A stretch of DNA of 64,000 nt from an uncultured Chloroflexota bacterium (GCA_937901745.1 CALGSZ010000156.1:44791-108790); one strand, 5' to 3'; numbered from the stretch's first letter, positions 34,017 through 43,261 are shown. Numbers and translations: made by a program. The notes: generated by a model from the sequence alone, not told the origin.

Positions 34017-37000
34017 TCAGTAGCCGAACCCTGTTCGGCGGTAGGCCGACAGCGGCTGGACACTATAGACGTCGCTCGCCTTCGCCATCGCCGCCACCAT
34101 CGCCTTGGCGGTGTCGATCGAGGTGATGCACGGTATGCCCCGCTCCACCGCCGCGCGCCGGATTTCGAGACCGTCGAGGATCTCCTTGTCCGCCGGCCCC
34201 GGCGTGTTGATCACGCCGTGCACGGTTCCCATGCGGATGACGTCGAGCACATCCGGCTTGCCGCGGCCAATCCGCTTTGTGACTCGTTGGACTGGCATGC
34301 CCGCCCGCTGGATGAGCGCGGCCGTACCCTCGGTCGCGTAGAGCTTGAAGCCCATCTGTACGAGCTGGCCGATCATCTCGAGCGCGTCCGCCTTGTCCTC
34401 GTCGGCGAGCGAGATCAGGATCGAGCCACGCGGCGGCAGCGCCAGTCCGGAGGCAATGAGCGCCTTGTAAAACGCCGGCTCAAAGGCGAGGTCAACGCCC
34501 ATTACCTCGCCCGTGGATTTCATCTCTGGCCCGAGATGGACCTCGACTCCGCTCAGCTTTGCCATCGAAAAGACCGGAGCCTTGACGGCCACGAGGGGCT
34601 GGCGCGGCCAGAGGCCGCCACAATACCCCTGCTCCCGCAGCGTCTTGCCGAGCATGATGCCGGTCGCCAGCTTGACGAGCGGCACGCCCGTCACTTTGCT
34701 GATGAACGGCACGGTCCGCGAAGAGCGCGGGTTGACCTCGAGGACGTAGATCCGGCCAGCGTGGATCACGTACTGGATGTTGATCAGACCGCGTGCGCCG
34801 ATTTCCAGCGCGATCCGCGTCGTGTAATCCACGAGTGTTTCGATCTCGGCCGGGAAGAGGTTGATGCCTGGGTAGACGGCGAACGAGTCGCCGGAGTGGA
34901 CGCCCGCCCGCTCGATGTGCTCCATGACGCCCGGGATAAGCACCTCTTGCCCATCACAAACAGCGTCAACCTCGACCTCTTTGCCGAGCAAGTACTTGTC
35001 GATCAACACCGGGTGCTCCGGTGTCATCGTCGTCGCGTTGCGGATGTACCGGGCCAGCTGCTCCGGTCCGTAGACCACTTCCATCGCCCGGCCACCGAGC
35101 ACGTAGGACGGGCGGACGAGCACTGGGTAGCCGATCTGGTCCGCGACCTCCTCAGCGTCGGCGAGCGACGTCACCGCCGCGCCGTGCGGCTGCGGGATAC
35201 CGAGCCGGCGCAAGAACGCCTCGAAGCGCTCGCGGTCTTCCGCCAGATCGATGGAATTCTGCGAGCTTCCGAGGATCTCGACGCCGCGTTCCGAGAGTGG
35301 CTCAGCGAGGTTAATCGCCGTCTGTCCGCCGAACTGGACAATCACCGGCGGCATCCCGTTCGCCGGCCGGCGCGCTTCGTGGCGCAGGATCTCGTGGACG
35401 CTCTCCACGTCCAACGGCTCGAAATAGAGCCGGTCGGAAGCGTCGAAGTCGGTCGAAACCGTCTCCGGGTTGGAGTTGACCATGATCGAGGCGACGCCCG
35501 CTTCTTGCAGCGCCCGCGCCGCCTGGACCGAGCAATAATCGAACTCGATCCCCTGCCCGATGCGGATTGGCCCTGAGCCGACAACGAGCGCTCGCGGCCC
35601 CTCCAGCGGCGTTGCCTCGTCCTCCTCCTCGTACGTCGAGTAGAAGTACGGCGTCGCCGCGGCGAACTCACCCGCGCAGGTATCAACCATCTTGTAAACG
35701 GGCCGCATGCCGAGCTGGTCCCGCATTGCTCGCACGGACTCGGCGGTCGTCCCGGATAGCCGTGCGATTTGGGCATCGGAGAATCCAGCCCGCTTCGCCT
35801 CCCAAAGCAATTCACCCGCCAGCGGCTCGGACTGCAAGCGCCGCTCGAGGGCGACGATGCCCGCCATCTTGTCGAGGAACCAGCGATCGATCCGGCTCCA
35901 CTCGTGAATCGTGTCTGTTTGCACATTGCGCCGGAGAGCGGCCATCACCGCCCAGAGGCGCAGATCGTTCGGCCGGCGGATCAGATCCTCGAGACGCGCG
36001 TCGTCCCAATTCGGATCTTCCCAGCCGAGGTCTTTCGCCGTCGTCTCCAGCGAGCGAACGGCCTTCTGCAACGCGCCTTCGAACGACCGGTCGATCGCCA
36101 TTACCTCGCCGGTCGCTTTCATCTGCGTGCCAATCGTGCGATCGGCCCGCTGGAACTTGTCAAACGGCCACCGCGGAATCTTGACGACAACGTAGTCGAG
36201 CGCCGGCTCGAAGGCGGCCGTTGTCTTGCCGGTGACGACGTTGCGCAGGTCAGCGAGCCGCTTGCCAATCGCGATCTTGGCCGCGATTCGCGCGATCGGA
36301 TAGCCCGTCGCCTTGGATGCGAGCGCGGAGGAGCGGCTGACGCGCGGGTTGACCTCGATAACGGCGTACTCGAACGAATCAGGATTGAGCGCGTACTGGA
36401 TGTTGCATCCCCCCTCGATGCCCAGCGCCCGAATGATCTTGAGCGCCGAGGTGCGGAGCATCTGGTACTCCTTGTCCGAGAGGGTCTGCGAGGGAGCGAC
36501 GACGATGCTATCGCCTGTGTGGACCCCCATTGGGTCCAGGTTCTCCATGTTGCAGATCGTGATGCAGGTGTCGGAGGCGTCCCGCATCACCTCGTATTCG
36601 ATCTCTTTCCATCCAGCCAGCGACCGCTCCAGCAATACCTGGTGAATAGGACTGGCATTGAGACCGCCGGCGACGATCCGGTCGAGCTCATCGAGCGTGT
36701 GCGCGACGCCGCCTCCCGTGCCACCGAGGGTGAATGCCGGCCGGATGACCATTGGCAGCGGCACCTTCTCGGCGAACGCGCGCGCCTCTTCGACGCTGTG
36801 GACGATCGTGCTCTCGACGACCGGTTCGCCGATTTGCTGTAACAGATCCTTGAAGAGCGCCCGATCTTCCGCCTTCTTGATCGCCTCCAGCGGCGTGCCC
36901 AGCAGCTTCACGCCGTACCGGTCGAGGATGCCCATTTCGGCGACCTGGACGGCGAGATTCAAGCCGGTCTGGCCACCCAGTGTCGGCAGCAGACCATCGG

Positions 37001-37241
37001 GACGCTCCCGCTGGATCACGCGGCGGATGACGTCCGGAACGAGCGGTTCGACGTAGACGACGTCCGCCACGTCATCGTCGGTCATGATCGTCGCCGGGTT
37101 GGAGTTGACGAGGATCGTCTTGACGCCCTCTTCGCGGAGAGCGCGGCAGGCCTGAGTCCCGGCGTAGTCGAACTCGGCCGCCTGGCCGATCACGATCGGC
37201 CCCGAGCCGATCACGAGAACACTCTTCACTGACTCGCTCAC
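34017..37241 (-). CDS. carB: Carbamoyl-phosphate synthase, large subunit
   Basis: Makes carbamoyl phosphate from bicarbonate, ammonia supplied by CarA, and two ATP. The 1074 residues show the internal duplication: VLVIGSGPIVIGQAAEFDYAG in the first half and VVGSGPIRIGQGIEFDYCS in the second, each followed by an ATP-grasp domain (VIRPAFTLGGTGGG; LVRPSYVLGGRAMEVVY). The C-terminal MGS-like allosteric domain is present (GSILISLADEDKADALEM; TEGTAALIQRAG). The GTG start at 37241 overlaps the carA stop by four bases. Full length, no break. Confidence 0.98.
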   Translation of the reverse strand: MSESVKSVLVIGSGPIVIGQAAEFDYAGTQACRALREEGVKTILVNSNPATIMTDDDVADVVYVEPLVPDVIRRVIQRERPDGLLPTLGGQTGLNLAVQVAEMGILDRYGVKLLGTPLEAIKKAEDRALFKDLLQQIGEPVVESTIVHSVEEARAFAEKVPLPMVIRPAFTLGGTGGGVAHTLDELDRIVAGGLNASPIHQVLLERSLAGWKEIEYEVMRDASDTCITICNMENLDPMGVHTGDSIVVAPSQTLSDKEYQMLRTSALKIIRALGIEGGCNIQYALNPDSFEYAVIEVNPRVSRSSALASKATGYPIARIAAKIAIGKRLADLRNVVTGKTTAAFEPALDYVVVKIPRWPFDKFQRADRTIGTQMKATGEVMAIDRSFEGALQKAVRSLETTAKDLGWEDPNWDDARLEDLIRRPNDLRLWAVMAALRRNVQTDTIHEWSRIDRWFLDKMAGIVALERRLQSEPLAGELLWEAKRAGFSDAQIARLSGTTAESVRAMRDQLGMRPVYKMVDTCAGEFAAATPYFYSTYEEEDEATPLEGPRALVVGSGPIRIGQGIEFDYCSVQAARALQEAGVASIMVNSNPETVSTDFDASDRLYFEPLDVESVHEILRHEARRPANGMPPVIVQFGGQTAINLAEPLSERGVEILGSSQNSIDLAEDRERFEAFLRRLGIPQPHGAAVTSLADAEEVADQIGYPVLVRPSYVLGGRAMEVVYGPEQLARYIRNATTMTPEHPVLIDKYLLGKEVEVDAVCDGQEVLIPGVMEHIERAGVHSGDSFAVYPGINLFPAEIETLVDYTTRIALEIGARGLINIQYVIHAGRIYVLEVNPRSSRTVPFISKVTGVPLVKLATGIMLGKTLREQGYCGGLWPRQPLVAVKAPVFSMAKLSGVEVHLGPEMKSTGEVMGVDLAFEPAFYKALIASGLALPPRGSILISLADEDKADALEMIGQLVQMGFKLYATEGTAALIQRAGMPVQRVTKRIGRGKPDVLDVIRMGTVHGVINTPGPADKEILDGLEIRRAAVERGIPCITSIDTAKAMVAAMAKASDVYSVQPLSAYRRTGFGY

Positions 37242-38419
37242 CGCGCCGCTCCCGCTGCCTGCCCCTCGACCAACGCTAGAAAGCGATCGAACAACTCGCT
37301 GTTATCCCACGGCCCTGGGGATGCCTCAGGGTGGAACTGGACCGACATGACCGGACGCGAATCGTGGGCGAAGCCTTCGACTGTTTGATCGTTCAAGTTG
37401 ATGAGCGCCACCTGCCAGCCATCCTCGCGCGGCAGCGTCTCCCCAACAACTTGGTAGCCGTGATTCTGCGACGTGATCGTCACGCGGCCAGTCCGCAAGT
37501 CCAGCACCGGGTGGTTTCCGCCGCGGTGCCCGAACTTGAGCTTCTCCGTCTCCGCGCCGAGCGCCCGCGCCAGGAGCTGGTGCCCCAGGCAGATGCCGAA
37601 ATACGGGAGACCGCTCTGTAGCACCTCGCGCACCACGTCGAGCCCTTCGTCCAGGTTGGCCGGATCGCCAGGACCGGGGGAGATAATCACGCCATCCGGT
37701 CGCAGTGCCATGATGTCAGCGTAGGGAGTGCCGTAGGGGACCACGGTCACGCGCGCGCCGCGCTGAACGAGCGAGCGGACGATGTTGCGCTTGACGCCGC
37801 AGTCAACCACCACGATGTGCGGGCCGGTCTGCGCACCCACGGTCTCGATCCCATCAGCCGCGACGAAGTCCACGACATCGCGCTCACCCGGCAGCGGCGC
37901 ACGCCGCGCCATCTCGACGAGCTCTTCGTCCGTGAACTTGTGGGCGTCGTGCACGAGGACGGCGCGCATATCGCCCACCGACCGGATATGCCGCGTCAAT
38001 GCGCGCGTATCGACGCCGTAGATGCCGGGGATGCCCCACTCCTTCAAGTAATCGTCCAACGTTCCGGTTGAGCGCCAGTTGCTCGGCGTCGTGCAGTGCT
38101 CACGCACGATCAAGCCGGAAATCCAGGGACGCCGGGATTCGTTATCGTCTTCATTCACGCCGTAGTTGCCGATTAGCGGATAGGTCATGCAGACGATCTG
38201 CCCGCAAAAGGAGGGATCGGTGCAGACCTCTTGATAGCCAGTCATCGTTGTCGTGAAGACGACTTCGCCCTCGGCTTTGCCCGGGGCGCCAAACGCGCGC
38301 CCACGAAAGATGCGGCCGTCGGCGAGAGCCACGGCCGCATCGTATTCGGGACGATACGAAGTTGATTCGGTCGCGGGCGTCTCAGCGCTCGAATTTGACT
38401 TATCGAGATGCTCACTCAT
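37238..38419 (-). CDS. carA: Carbamoyl-phosphate synthase, small subunit (glutaminase)
   Basis: Class I glutamine amidotransferase that feeds ammonia to CarB. About 393 residues. The N-terminal domain contains VVFTTTMTGYQEVCTDPSF and the C-terminal domain the nucleophile elbow YFGICLGHQLLARALG, with the His/Glu pair in SVQFHPEASPGP. ATG 38419 overlaps the pyrC stop by eight bases (ATGAGTGA); a longer frame upstream lies inside pyrC and is not supported. It is coupled to carB by a four-base overlap. Confidence 0.97.
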   Translation of the reverse strand: MSEHLDKSNSSAETPATESTSYRPEYDAAVALADGRIFRGRAFGAPGKAEGEVVFTTTMTGYQEVCTDPSFCGQIVCMTYPLIGNYGVNEDDNESRRPWISGLIVREHCTTPSNWRSTGTLDDYLKEWGIPGIYGVDTRALTRHIRSVGDMRAVLVHDAHKFTDEELVEMARRAPLPGERDVVDFVAADGIETVGAQTGPHIVVVDCGVKRNIVRSLVQRGARVTVVPYGTPYADIMALRPDGVIISPGPGDPANLDEGLDVVREVLQSGLPYFGICLGHQLLARALGAETEKLKFGHRGGNHPVLDLRTGRVTITSQNHGYQVVGETLPREDGWQVALINLNDQTVEGFAHDSRPVMSVQFHPEASPGPWDNSELFDRFLALVEGQAAGAAR

Positions 38420-39737
38420 GAAACACCACCCGTCCATCAACGAGCGTGTACCGGACACGCCCGCGGAGGCTCATTCCCAATAATGGCGTGTTCTTGCTCT
38501 TCGTCCGCAGCGATTCCGGCGTGACTGTCCACTGCCGGTCGGGGTCGAAGACAACCACGTCAGCCCGAGCTCCGGGACTCAGCGTGCCACCTCCCCGCGC
38601 CAGGAGTCGAGCTGGCTCGCTACTCATTCGATGAATGGCTTCGCTCATCGTGAGATGGCCGGAGCGCACGAGCGCCATCATTAGCGGCAGCGCGAACTCG
38701 AGTCCGCTCAGGCCGAACGCCGCCGTCACGAAGTTGCGCTCCTCCTTCTCCGCGGGAGAATGCGGAGCGTGATCGGTCGCCACCACATCGATGATTCCGG
38801 CACGGAGCGCGTTCAGCAAGTGCAGTGTGTCCGTTGGCGTCCGCAGCGGCGGGTTCACCTTCGTGTTCGGGTCGGCCGGCGCCGCATCCGCCCCAGCCGG
38901 CTCGCTTACGTTGAGCAGCGCACGGCTGCCGCCTACCCAGGTGTCAGCCATCGTCAGGTGGTGCGGCGTCACTTCCGCCGTCACCCGGGTTCCATTCGCC
39001 TTGAACTGGCGCACGAGCTCGACTCCCCGCCCCGTGCTGACGTGCAGGACGTGCAGCCAGCCACCCGTCAGCCGCGCCAGCATCAGATCGCGGGCAATGA
39101 TGATCTCCTCGGCTTCGGCGGGAATTCCAGGGATGCCCAGCCGCCGCGAGACCTCGCCCTCGTGCATCGCTCCGTTGGCGAGCGGCTTGTCCTCGCAATG
39201 GACCATGATCGGAAGGTTCAGCCGGCGACTCATTTCCAGCGCATGCCGCATGATGGCGCTGTTCGCCGTCGTGTCGCCGTCGTCCGAAAAACCGACCACG
39301 CCGGCCTGCGCCAGGCTGACGAAGTCGACTGCTTCTTCCCCTTTGCGCCCACGAGTGATGGCGCCGACCGGGAAGACGCGGACCACGCCTTCTCGCCGGC
39401 ACTGCTCGCGCAGGGCCCGGACGATCTCGACGTCATCCAGCGCCGGATCGGTGTTCGGCATGCAGCAGATCGTGGTGAACCCACCGGCCGCCGCCGCAGC
39501 CGTCCCGGTCGCGATCGTTTCCTTGTGCTCTCCACCGGGCACCCGGAGGTGGACGTGGAGATCAACGAATCCTGGCGCCACGATGCAGCCCGAGGCATCG
39601 AGGACCGGCAACGATGGGTCTTCGGCATCGATGGCGGCGATGCGGCCGTCTCGGATCACGACATTCGCGATCCGGTCGATGCCGGCCACAGGATCGACGA
39701 CTCGGCCGCCTCGAATCAGCCAGGCACTACCCTCCAT
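38412..39737 (-). CDS. pyrC: Dihydroorotase
   Basis: Zinc amidohydrolase converting carbamoyl aspartate to dihydroorotate. The type I dihydroorotase signature is clear: APGFVDLHVHLRVPGGEHKE (metal His pair), later HCEDKPL, VLHVSTGRG, and VATDHAPHSPAEKE with the catalytic Asp. About 441 residues. I choose ATG 39737, five bases after GGAGG; a GTG six bases upstream would bury the ribosome site. It heads pyrC-carA-carB and has a leader with terminator (listed separately). No pyrB or pyrR is present in the window. Confidence 0.96.
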   Translation of the reverse strand: MEGSAWLIRGGRVVDPVAGIDRIANVVIRDGRIAAIDAEDPSLPVLDASGCIVAPGFVDLHVHLRVPGGEHKETIATGTAAAAAGGFTTICCMPNTDPALDDVEIVRALREQCRREGVVRVFPVGAITRGRKGEEAVDFVSLAQAGVVGFSDDGDTTANSAIMRHALEMSRRLNLPIMVHCEDKPLANGAMHEGEVSRRLGIPGIPAEAEEIIIARDLMLARLTGGWLHVLHVSTGRGVELVRQFKANGTRVTAEVTPHHLTMADTWVGGSRALLNVSEPAGADAAPADPNTKVNPPLRTPTDTLHLLNALRAGIIDVVATDHAPHSPAEKEERNFVTAAFGLSGLEFALPLMMALVRSGHLTMSEAIHRMSSEPARLLARGGGTLSPGARADVVVFDPDRQWTVTPESLRTKSKNTPLLGMSLRGRVRYTLVDGRVVFHE

Positions 39738-39840
39738 ATGCACCTCCGTGGAGGCAGCCTGCCCACCAAGAAAAAGCCTCCAAGGCCCGTCGCAGACCTG
39801 GAGGCGTTGTGTTAGGCACCGTCAATCGTCGTTGTGGCAC
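39727..39840 (-). CDS. Candidate leader peptide of the pyr operon
   Basis: A 37-codon frame from GTG 39840, with GAGG seven bases upstream, runs through the whole terminator hairpin and overlaps the pyrC start by eleven bases. The product starts MPQRRLTVPN and contains FSWW. It resembles no protein known to me; the case rests on ribosome site, placement and the parallel with the E. coli pyrBI leader peptide. Confidence 0.35.
   Translation of the reverse strand: MPQRRLTVPNTTPPGLRRALEAFSWWAGCLHGGAYGG
39768..39805 (-). terminator. Intrinsic terminator (attenuator) in the pyrC leader
   Basis: On the minus strand, arms GCCTCCAGG and CCTTGGAGGC pair with one bulged T around an eleven-base loop and are followed by TTTTTCTT. 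It lies about 30 bases before pyrC and after the promoter, so it must be bypassed for expression. A second small stem (CCTC/GAGG) covers the pyrC ribosome site. Confidence 0.75.
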
Positions 39841-39873
39841 GTGGTTTCCTCACTCAGACCGAGTGGTCGCCGT

Positions 39874-39903
39874 AGTATAGGCGATGGGCGACCGGCGCGT
39901 CAA
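39874..39903 (-). promoter_or_regulatory. Promoter of the pyrimidine operon
   Basis: TTGACG (39903-39898) and TATACT (39879-39874) on the minus strand are 18 bases apart, each five of six to consensus. The transcript would have a leader of about 130 bases that contains the hairpin CACTC/GAGTG (39851-39865) and the terminator. Confidence 0.65.
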
Positions 39904-39996
39904 AATCGGCTCGCCCTGAGACGGGCCCGGATAGAGCGGCGACCCGCTCAACGCGTCGGGCGCTAAGTAAATCTCAGATGCCTATAAGGAAGCGCG

Positions 39997-40752
39997 ATGT
40001 CTCGAATCCCCCGTAGTGGCGCAACGCAGCGACGTGCGAGTTCGATTGCCGCCGACAACGGCCCAGACACCGTCGTCTCTCGCGAGAAGCTCGCCGCGGT
40101 CGCTGCCCGGCTGAAAGCACAGTATGGGACTCCGCGATGGCAATCGGAGGGCGATCCCATCGCGGTCTTGGTCTCCACGATCCTGTCACAGAGCACAACA
40201 GACCTCAACACGGAACGTGCTTTCCGGTCGCTGCGCGAGCGGTTCCCAACGTGGGAAGAAGTCCTGGCCGCTCCGACCAGCGAAGTCGCAGAGGCGATCC
40301 GAGTCGGCGGCCTCGCGGATCAGAAAGCGCCGCGCATACAAGAAGTGCTGCGCCGCGTCCTGACCGGCGATGGAGCCACGATGGTGGACGAATTGGAGAC
40401 GCTGCCCGTCGCTGAAGCGCGCTCGCGCCTCGAATCGCTCCCTGGAGTTGGCGCCAAGACGGCGTCGTGCGTTCTCCTCTTCAGCCTCGGCCGGCCCGCG
40501 TTCCCGGTGGATACGCATGTCCACCGCGTCAGTCGCCGCCTGGGGCTCGTTCCGCCAAACGCGAGTCCCGTTGCGACACAGAATCTCATCGAGCCGTTGC
40601 TTGGCGGCGATCGGAACGAGGTATATGCTCTTCATATGAACCTGATCGCGCACGGCCGGTCGGTCTGCCGCGCGCCACGCCCACTTTGCGACCAGTGCTG
40701 TCTGACCGACCTGTGCTCCACTTATCGTGAATCACGGATCAAAGATGCTTGA
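39997..40752 (+). CDS. nth: Endonuclease III-like DNA glycosylase
   Basis: Fe-S helix-hairpin-helix glycosylase/AP lyase for oxidised bases. LPGVGAKTASCVLLFSLG carries the catalytic Lys154, and VDTHVHRV carries Asp172. The four cluster cysteines at 224, 231, 234 and 240 have the canonical C-x6-C-x2-C-x5-C spacing. The first 25 residues are an extra basic tail. The ATG at 39997 has AAGGA six bases upstream. It overlaps the next gene by eight bases. The catalytic Lys argues for Nth rather than MutY. Confidence 0.92.
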   Translation: MSRIPRSGATQRRASSIAADNGPDTVVSREKLAAVAARLKAQYGTPRWQSEGDPIAVLVSTILSQSTTDLNTERAFRSLRERFPTWEEVLAAPTSEVAEAIRVGGLADQKAPRIQEVLRRVLTGDGATMVDELETLPVAEARSRLESLPGVGAKTASCVLLFSLGRPAFPVDTHVHRVSRRLGLVPPNASPVATQNLIEPLLGGDRNEVYALHMNLIAHGRSVCRAPRPLCDQCCLTDLCSTYRESRIKDA

Positions 40753-41428
40753 ACGTCTCACCGCTCATCCCACCGGCGGCCGGACCACGCTCTACCTCGT
40801 TCGACATGGCCGGACCCAAGCTAACCATGAGCGGCGGCTCCTGGGCAGTACGGATGCTCCCCTCGACACGCTTGGGATCCAACAGGCTCAGCGCATCGCC
40901 GAGCGCTTGGCGGCCGAGATTCGCGCTGACGTCTTACTGACGAGCCCGCTCCAGCGGGCGCTCATGACCGCGCAAGCCATCAGCGAACGCATCGGGCTCG
41001 AGCCAAGAACGATCCCAGGTCTCGCCGAGATGAATTTCGGCGACATGGAGGGCCTCTTGTTCGACGAACTCCTGGCTCGCCATCCGGAGCTGGCGAAGCG
41101 CGCGCTCGATGCTTCCTCCGGCGACTTTGCCTGGCCGAACGGAGAATCGCTGCTCGGATTCCATCAGCGGGTCCGCTCGACGTTCGCGTCTATTCTCACC
41201 GAGTACGCCTCGCATTCCGCGGTAGTCGTGACGCACGGCGGCGTTCTGGGCTCCCTCCTCTCCCAGCTCGAGGCGCGGCCAGCCAACGACTGGCGGACCT
41301 ATACCATCATGAATTGCAGCCTGACGCACGTCGAGTTCAACGGCGACGGCGCTCAGGTGTACGTGATCAATGATTGCCGGCACCTGGGAGACCTCGCTGA
41401 GGCCGTGCTCACCCAGGAGGCGTCGTGA
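40745..41428 (+). CDS. Histidine phosphatase family protein (phosphoglycerate-mutase-like)
   Basis: About 227 residues. The catalytic motif LVRHGRTQANHERRLLGSTDAPLD is at the N-terminus, with Arg-His phosphorylated in the cycle, and the second His lies in VVVTHGGVLG. A Glu/Asp segment (AEMNFGDMEGLLFDEL) completes the site. The start is ATG 40745 within the end of nth, or the GTG at 40727. Such proteins may be phosphoglycerate mutases, alpha-ribazole phosphatases (CobC) or broad phosphatases; the motif GDMEG resembles the CobC/GpmB group, and no cobalamin gene is nearby. Confidence 0.85.
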   Translation: MLERLTAHPTGGRTTLYLVRHGRTQANHERRLLGSTDAPLDTLGIQQAQRIAERLAAEIRADVLLTSPLQRALMTAQAISERIGLEPRTIPGLAEMNFGDMEGLLFDELLARHPELAKRALDASSGDFAWPNGESLLGFHQRVRSTFASILTEYASHSAVVVTHGGVLGSLLSQLEARPANDWRTYTIMNCSLTHVEFNGDGAQVYVINDCRHLGDLAEAVLTQEAS

Positions 41429-42201
41429 GGCTGACCGTACTCGGCGGGAGCGCCGCGGGCGTCAATACCGGCGCAGGTTGCAGCGGCTATCTCCTCGAAT
41501 CCACGTCCACGCGGATCGTCCTCGATCTCGGGCCGGGGACGTTGCTGGAGCTACGCAAGCATACGGATTTCCGCCGGCTCGACGGGATCGTCATCTCGCA
41601 TTTTCACCTGGACCATGTGCTCGACGTGGCCGCGCTTCGCTTTTCTCTGGCCTACAACCCGATCGCACCGCCCTCCCCGATTCCTTTGTGGCTCCCGCCG
41701 GGAGGACAGGCGCAACTAAGAGCGTTCGCGTCGGCTTTCGCCGAGCCAGGAGAGGAGGATGCATTCTTTTCGCGAGTGTTCGATGTCGAGGAATACGATC
41801 CTCGGCAAGGCCTCGAGATCGGTGACTTCCAGCTGCGGTTCCAGCCTACGGTCCACTACATTCCCTGCTGGGCGATCCGTGTCTCCTCTGCCGACGGGTC
41901 GACTGACCTTGGGTACACGGCGGATACCGGTCCCGCTACGCCGCTCGCCGATTTCTTCGCCGGTGTCGGCGTGCTCGTCAGTGAGAGCACATTGCTGGAG
42001 CCGACCGACGAGCCATACGAGAGTCGCGGCCACTTGACCGCCGAGGAAGCCGGGTTGCTGGCGCGGTCGGTTGGGGCGCACACGCTCGTTCTCTCCCATC
42101 TCTGGGAGGAAGTCGGCTTCTCAGCCTACCGTCGGGCCGCCGAGGCAGCGTTCGATGGCGCCGTGGTTCTAGCGCGGCCCGGCGCCCAAGTCGAGTGGTG
42201 A
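41425..42201 (+). CDS. RNase Z-like metallo-beta-lactamase-fold hydrolase
   Basis: A 258-residue MBL-fold protein. Metal ligands: HFHLDH near residues 54-59, TVHYIP, and the Asp in GYTADTGP; the terminal His is in LSHLWEE. TLLEP and RGHLTAEEAG match the RNase Z/ElaC-like group that also includes cyclic nucleotide phosphodiesterases. No clear flexible arm for tRNA binding is visible, so a tRNase role is not certain. The GTG start overlaps the upstream stop by four bases (AGGAGG upstream), and its own stop touches the next start. Confidence 0.82.
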   Translation: MRLTVLGGSAAGVNTGAGCSGYLLESTSTRIVLDLGPGTLLELRKHTDFRRLDGIVISHFHLDHVLDVAALRFSLAYNPIAPPSPIPLWLPPGGQAQLRAFASAFAEPGEEDAFFSRVFDVEEYDPRQGLEIGDFQLRFQPTVHYIPCWAIRVSSADGSTDLGYTADTGPATPLADFFAGVGVLVSESTLLEPTDEPYESRGHLTAEEAGLLARSVGAHTLVLSHLWEEVGFSAYRRAAEAAFDGAVVLARPGAQVEW

Positions 42202-43169
42202 TGGTCGATCGAGAACGCACAACGGCGGAGGAGAGGGCAGGCGTTGCGCCAAGGTTTAGGGTGGCACACGGTCCGGCGGATGAGCCAATCGCGGTCCGCG
42301 TCGGGCACTGGACGGACGAAATAGCCCGAACTGGCTGCACCGTCGTGCTCTTCGATCGCCCAGCGCCGGCAGTCGTTGATGTGCGTGGCGGTGCGCCGGG
42401 GACGCGCGAGACGGATCTCCTCGCGCCTGGCCGCCTGGTGCGACACGCGGATGCAATTCTCCTGACTGGAGGAAGCGCCTTCGGGCTCGCCGCCGCTGAT
42501 GGCGTGATGGCGTATCTACGCGATGTCGGCCGGGGTGTGGTCACTCCTGCCGGCCCGGTGCCGATCGTGCCAACGGCGGTCGTCTACGACCTTTCGGTTG
42601 GCGAACCGCGCACGCCGGACGCCCAAGCTGGCCGCGCCGCGTGTGAGGCGGCGGTGCCGCTCTCAAGCGTGCGCAGGGGCTTGGTCGGAGCTGGCACAGG
42701 GACCACGGCCGGCACGCTATTCGGCGAAGAGTGGACGACGCGTGGTGGTTTCGGCATAGCGACGGTTGCCGCGCCGGCCGGTCAGGTGACCGCGCTCGTC
42801 GTCGCCAACCCGGCGGGCATCGTCGTTGATCCTCCGACGGGCGCACCCGTGAATCGGCCGGATGTGACCGGCGATCCGAGGGAGCGTCTACTGGAGGCAC
42901 AGCCCCGCGCCGGCGGACGAGAGTCCACAACGCTCTGCGTTCTGCTGATCGAAGCGCCGGTTGACGAGACGGCGTTGATTCGGTGCGCCGTCGCGGCGCA
43001 CGACGGTATGGCTCGCGCGCTCTGGCCTTGTCACACGCTCGTCGATGGGGATGTCGTCTTCGCGACAGGACTCGCGACGGGATCTCCCAGCGCCGGTGAT
43101 ATTCTGGCTCTGTCCATCGCCGCGGAGCTCGCGGTAGAGCGTGCTTTGATTGACGCTGTGACCGCTTGA
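42201..43169 (+). CDS. P1 family peptidase (DmpA-like)
   Basis: About 322 residues of the DmpA/BapA-type N-terminal nucleophile hydrolases, which mature by self-cleavage into two chains. Family features: LLTGGSAFGLAAADGVMAYL, the Gly-rich VGAGTGTTAGTLFG, and RESTTLCVLLIEAP, where the Ser/Thr pair marks the expected new N-terminal nucleophile (often NTT in relatives). ATG 42201 shares its first base with the upstream stop, so translation is likely coupled. Substrate, usually small peptides or beta-peptides, is unknown here. Confidence 0.85.
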   Translation: MVDRERTTAEERAGVAPRFRVAHGPADEPIAVRVGHWTDEIARTGCTVVLFDRPAPAVVDVRGGAPGTRETDLLAPGRLVRHADAILLTGGSAFGLAAADGVMAYLRDVGRGVVTPAGPVPIVPTAVVYDLSVGEPRTPDAQAGRAACEAAVPLSSVRRGLVGAGTGTTAGTLFGEEWTTRGGFGIATVAAPAGQVTALVVANPAGIVVDPPTGAPVNRPDVTGDPRERLLEAQPRAGGRESTTLCVLLIEAPVDETALIRCAVAAHDGMARALWPCHTLVDGDVVFATGLATGSPSAGDILALSIAAELAVERALIDAVTA

Positions 43170-43261
43170 CCGACTTCGCACTGCCGATACATGCCCCGGC
43201 AGTGCTAGACTGATAGGACGACGGGTGAGACAAGCGCGACATCGAAGACGCACCCGCCCCA

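Noticed and set aside
34218..35576. 452-codon + strand frame opposite carB
   Set aside because: Mirror frame of a highly conserved gene, no ribosome site or motif.
39983..39988. TATAAG before nth as a third leaderless promoter
   Set aside because: No -35 hexamer at suitable spacing, and a ribosome site (AAGGA) is present before the ATG.
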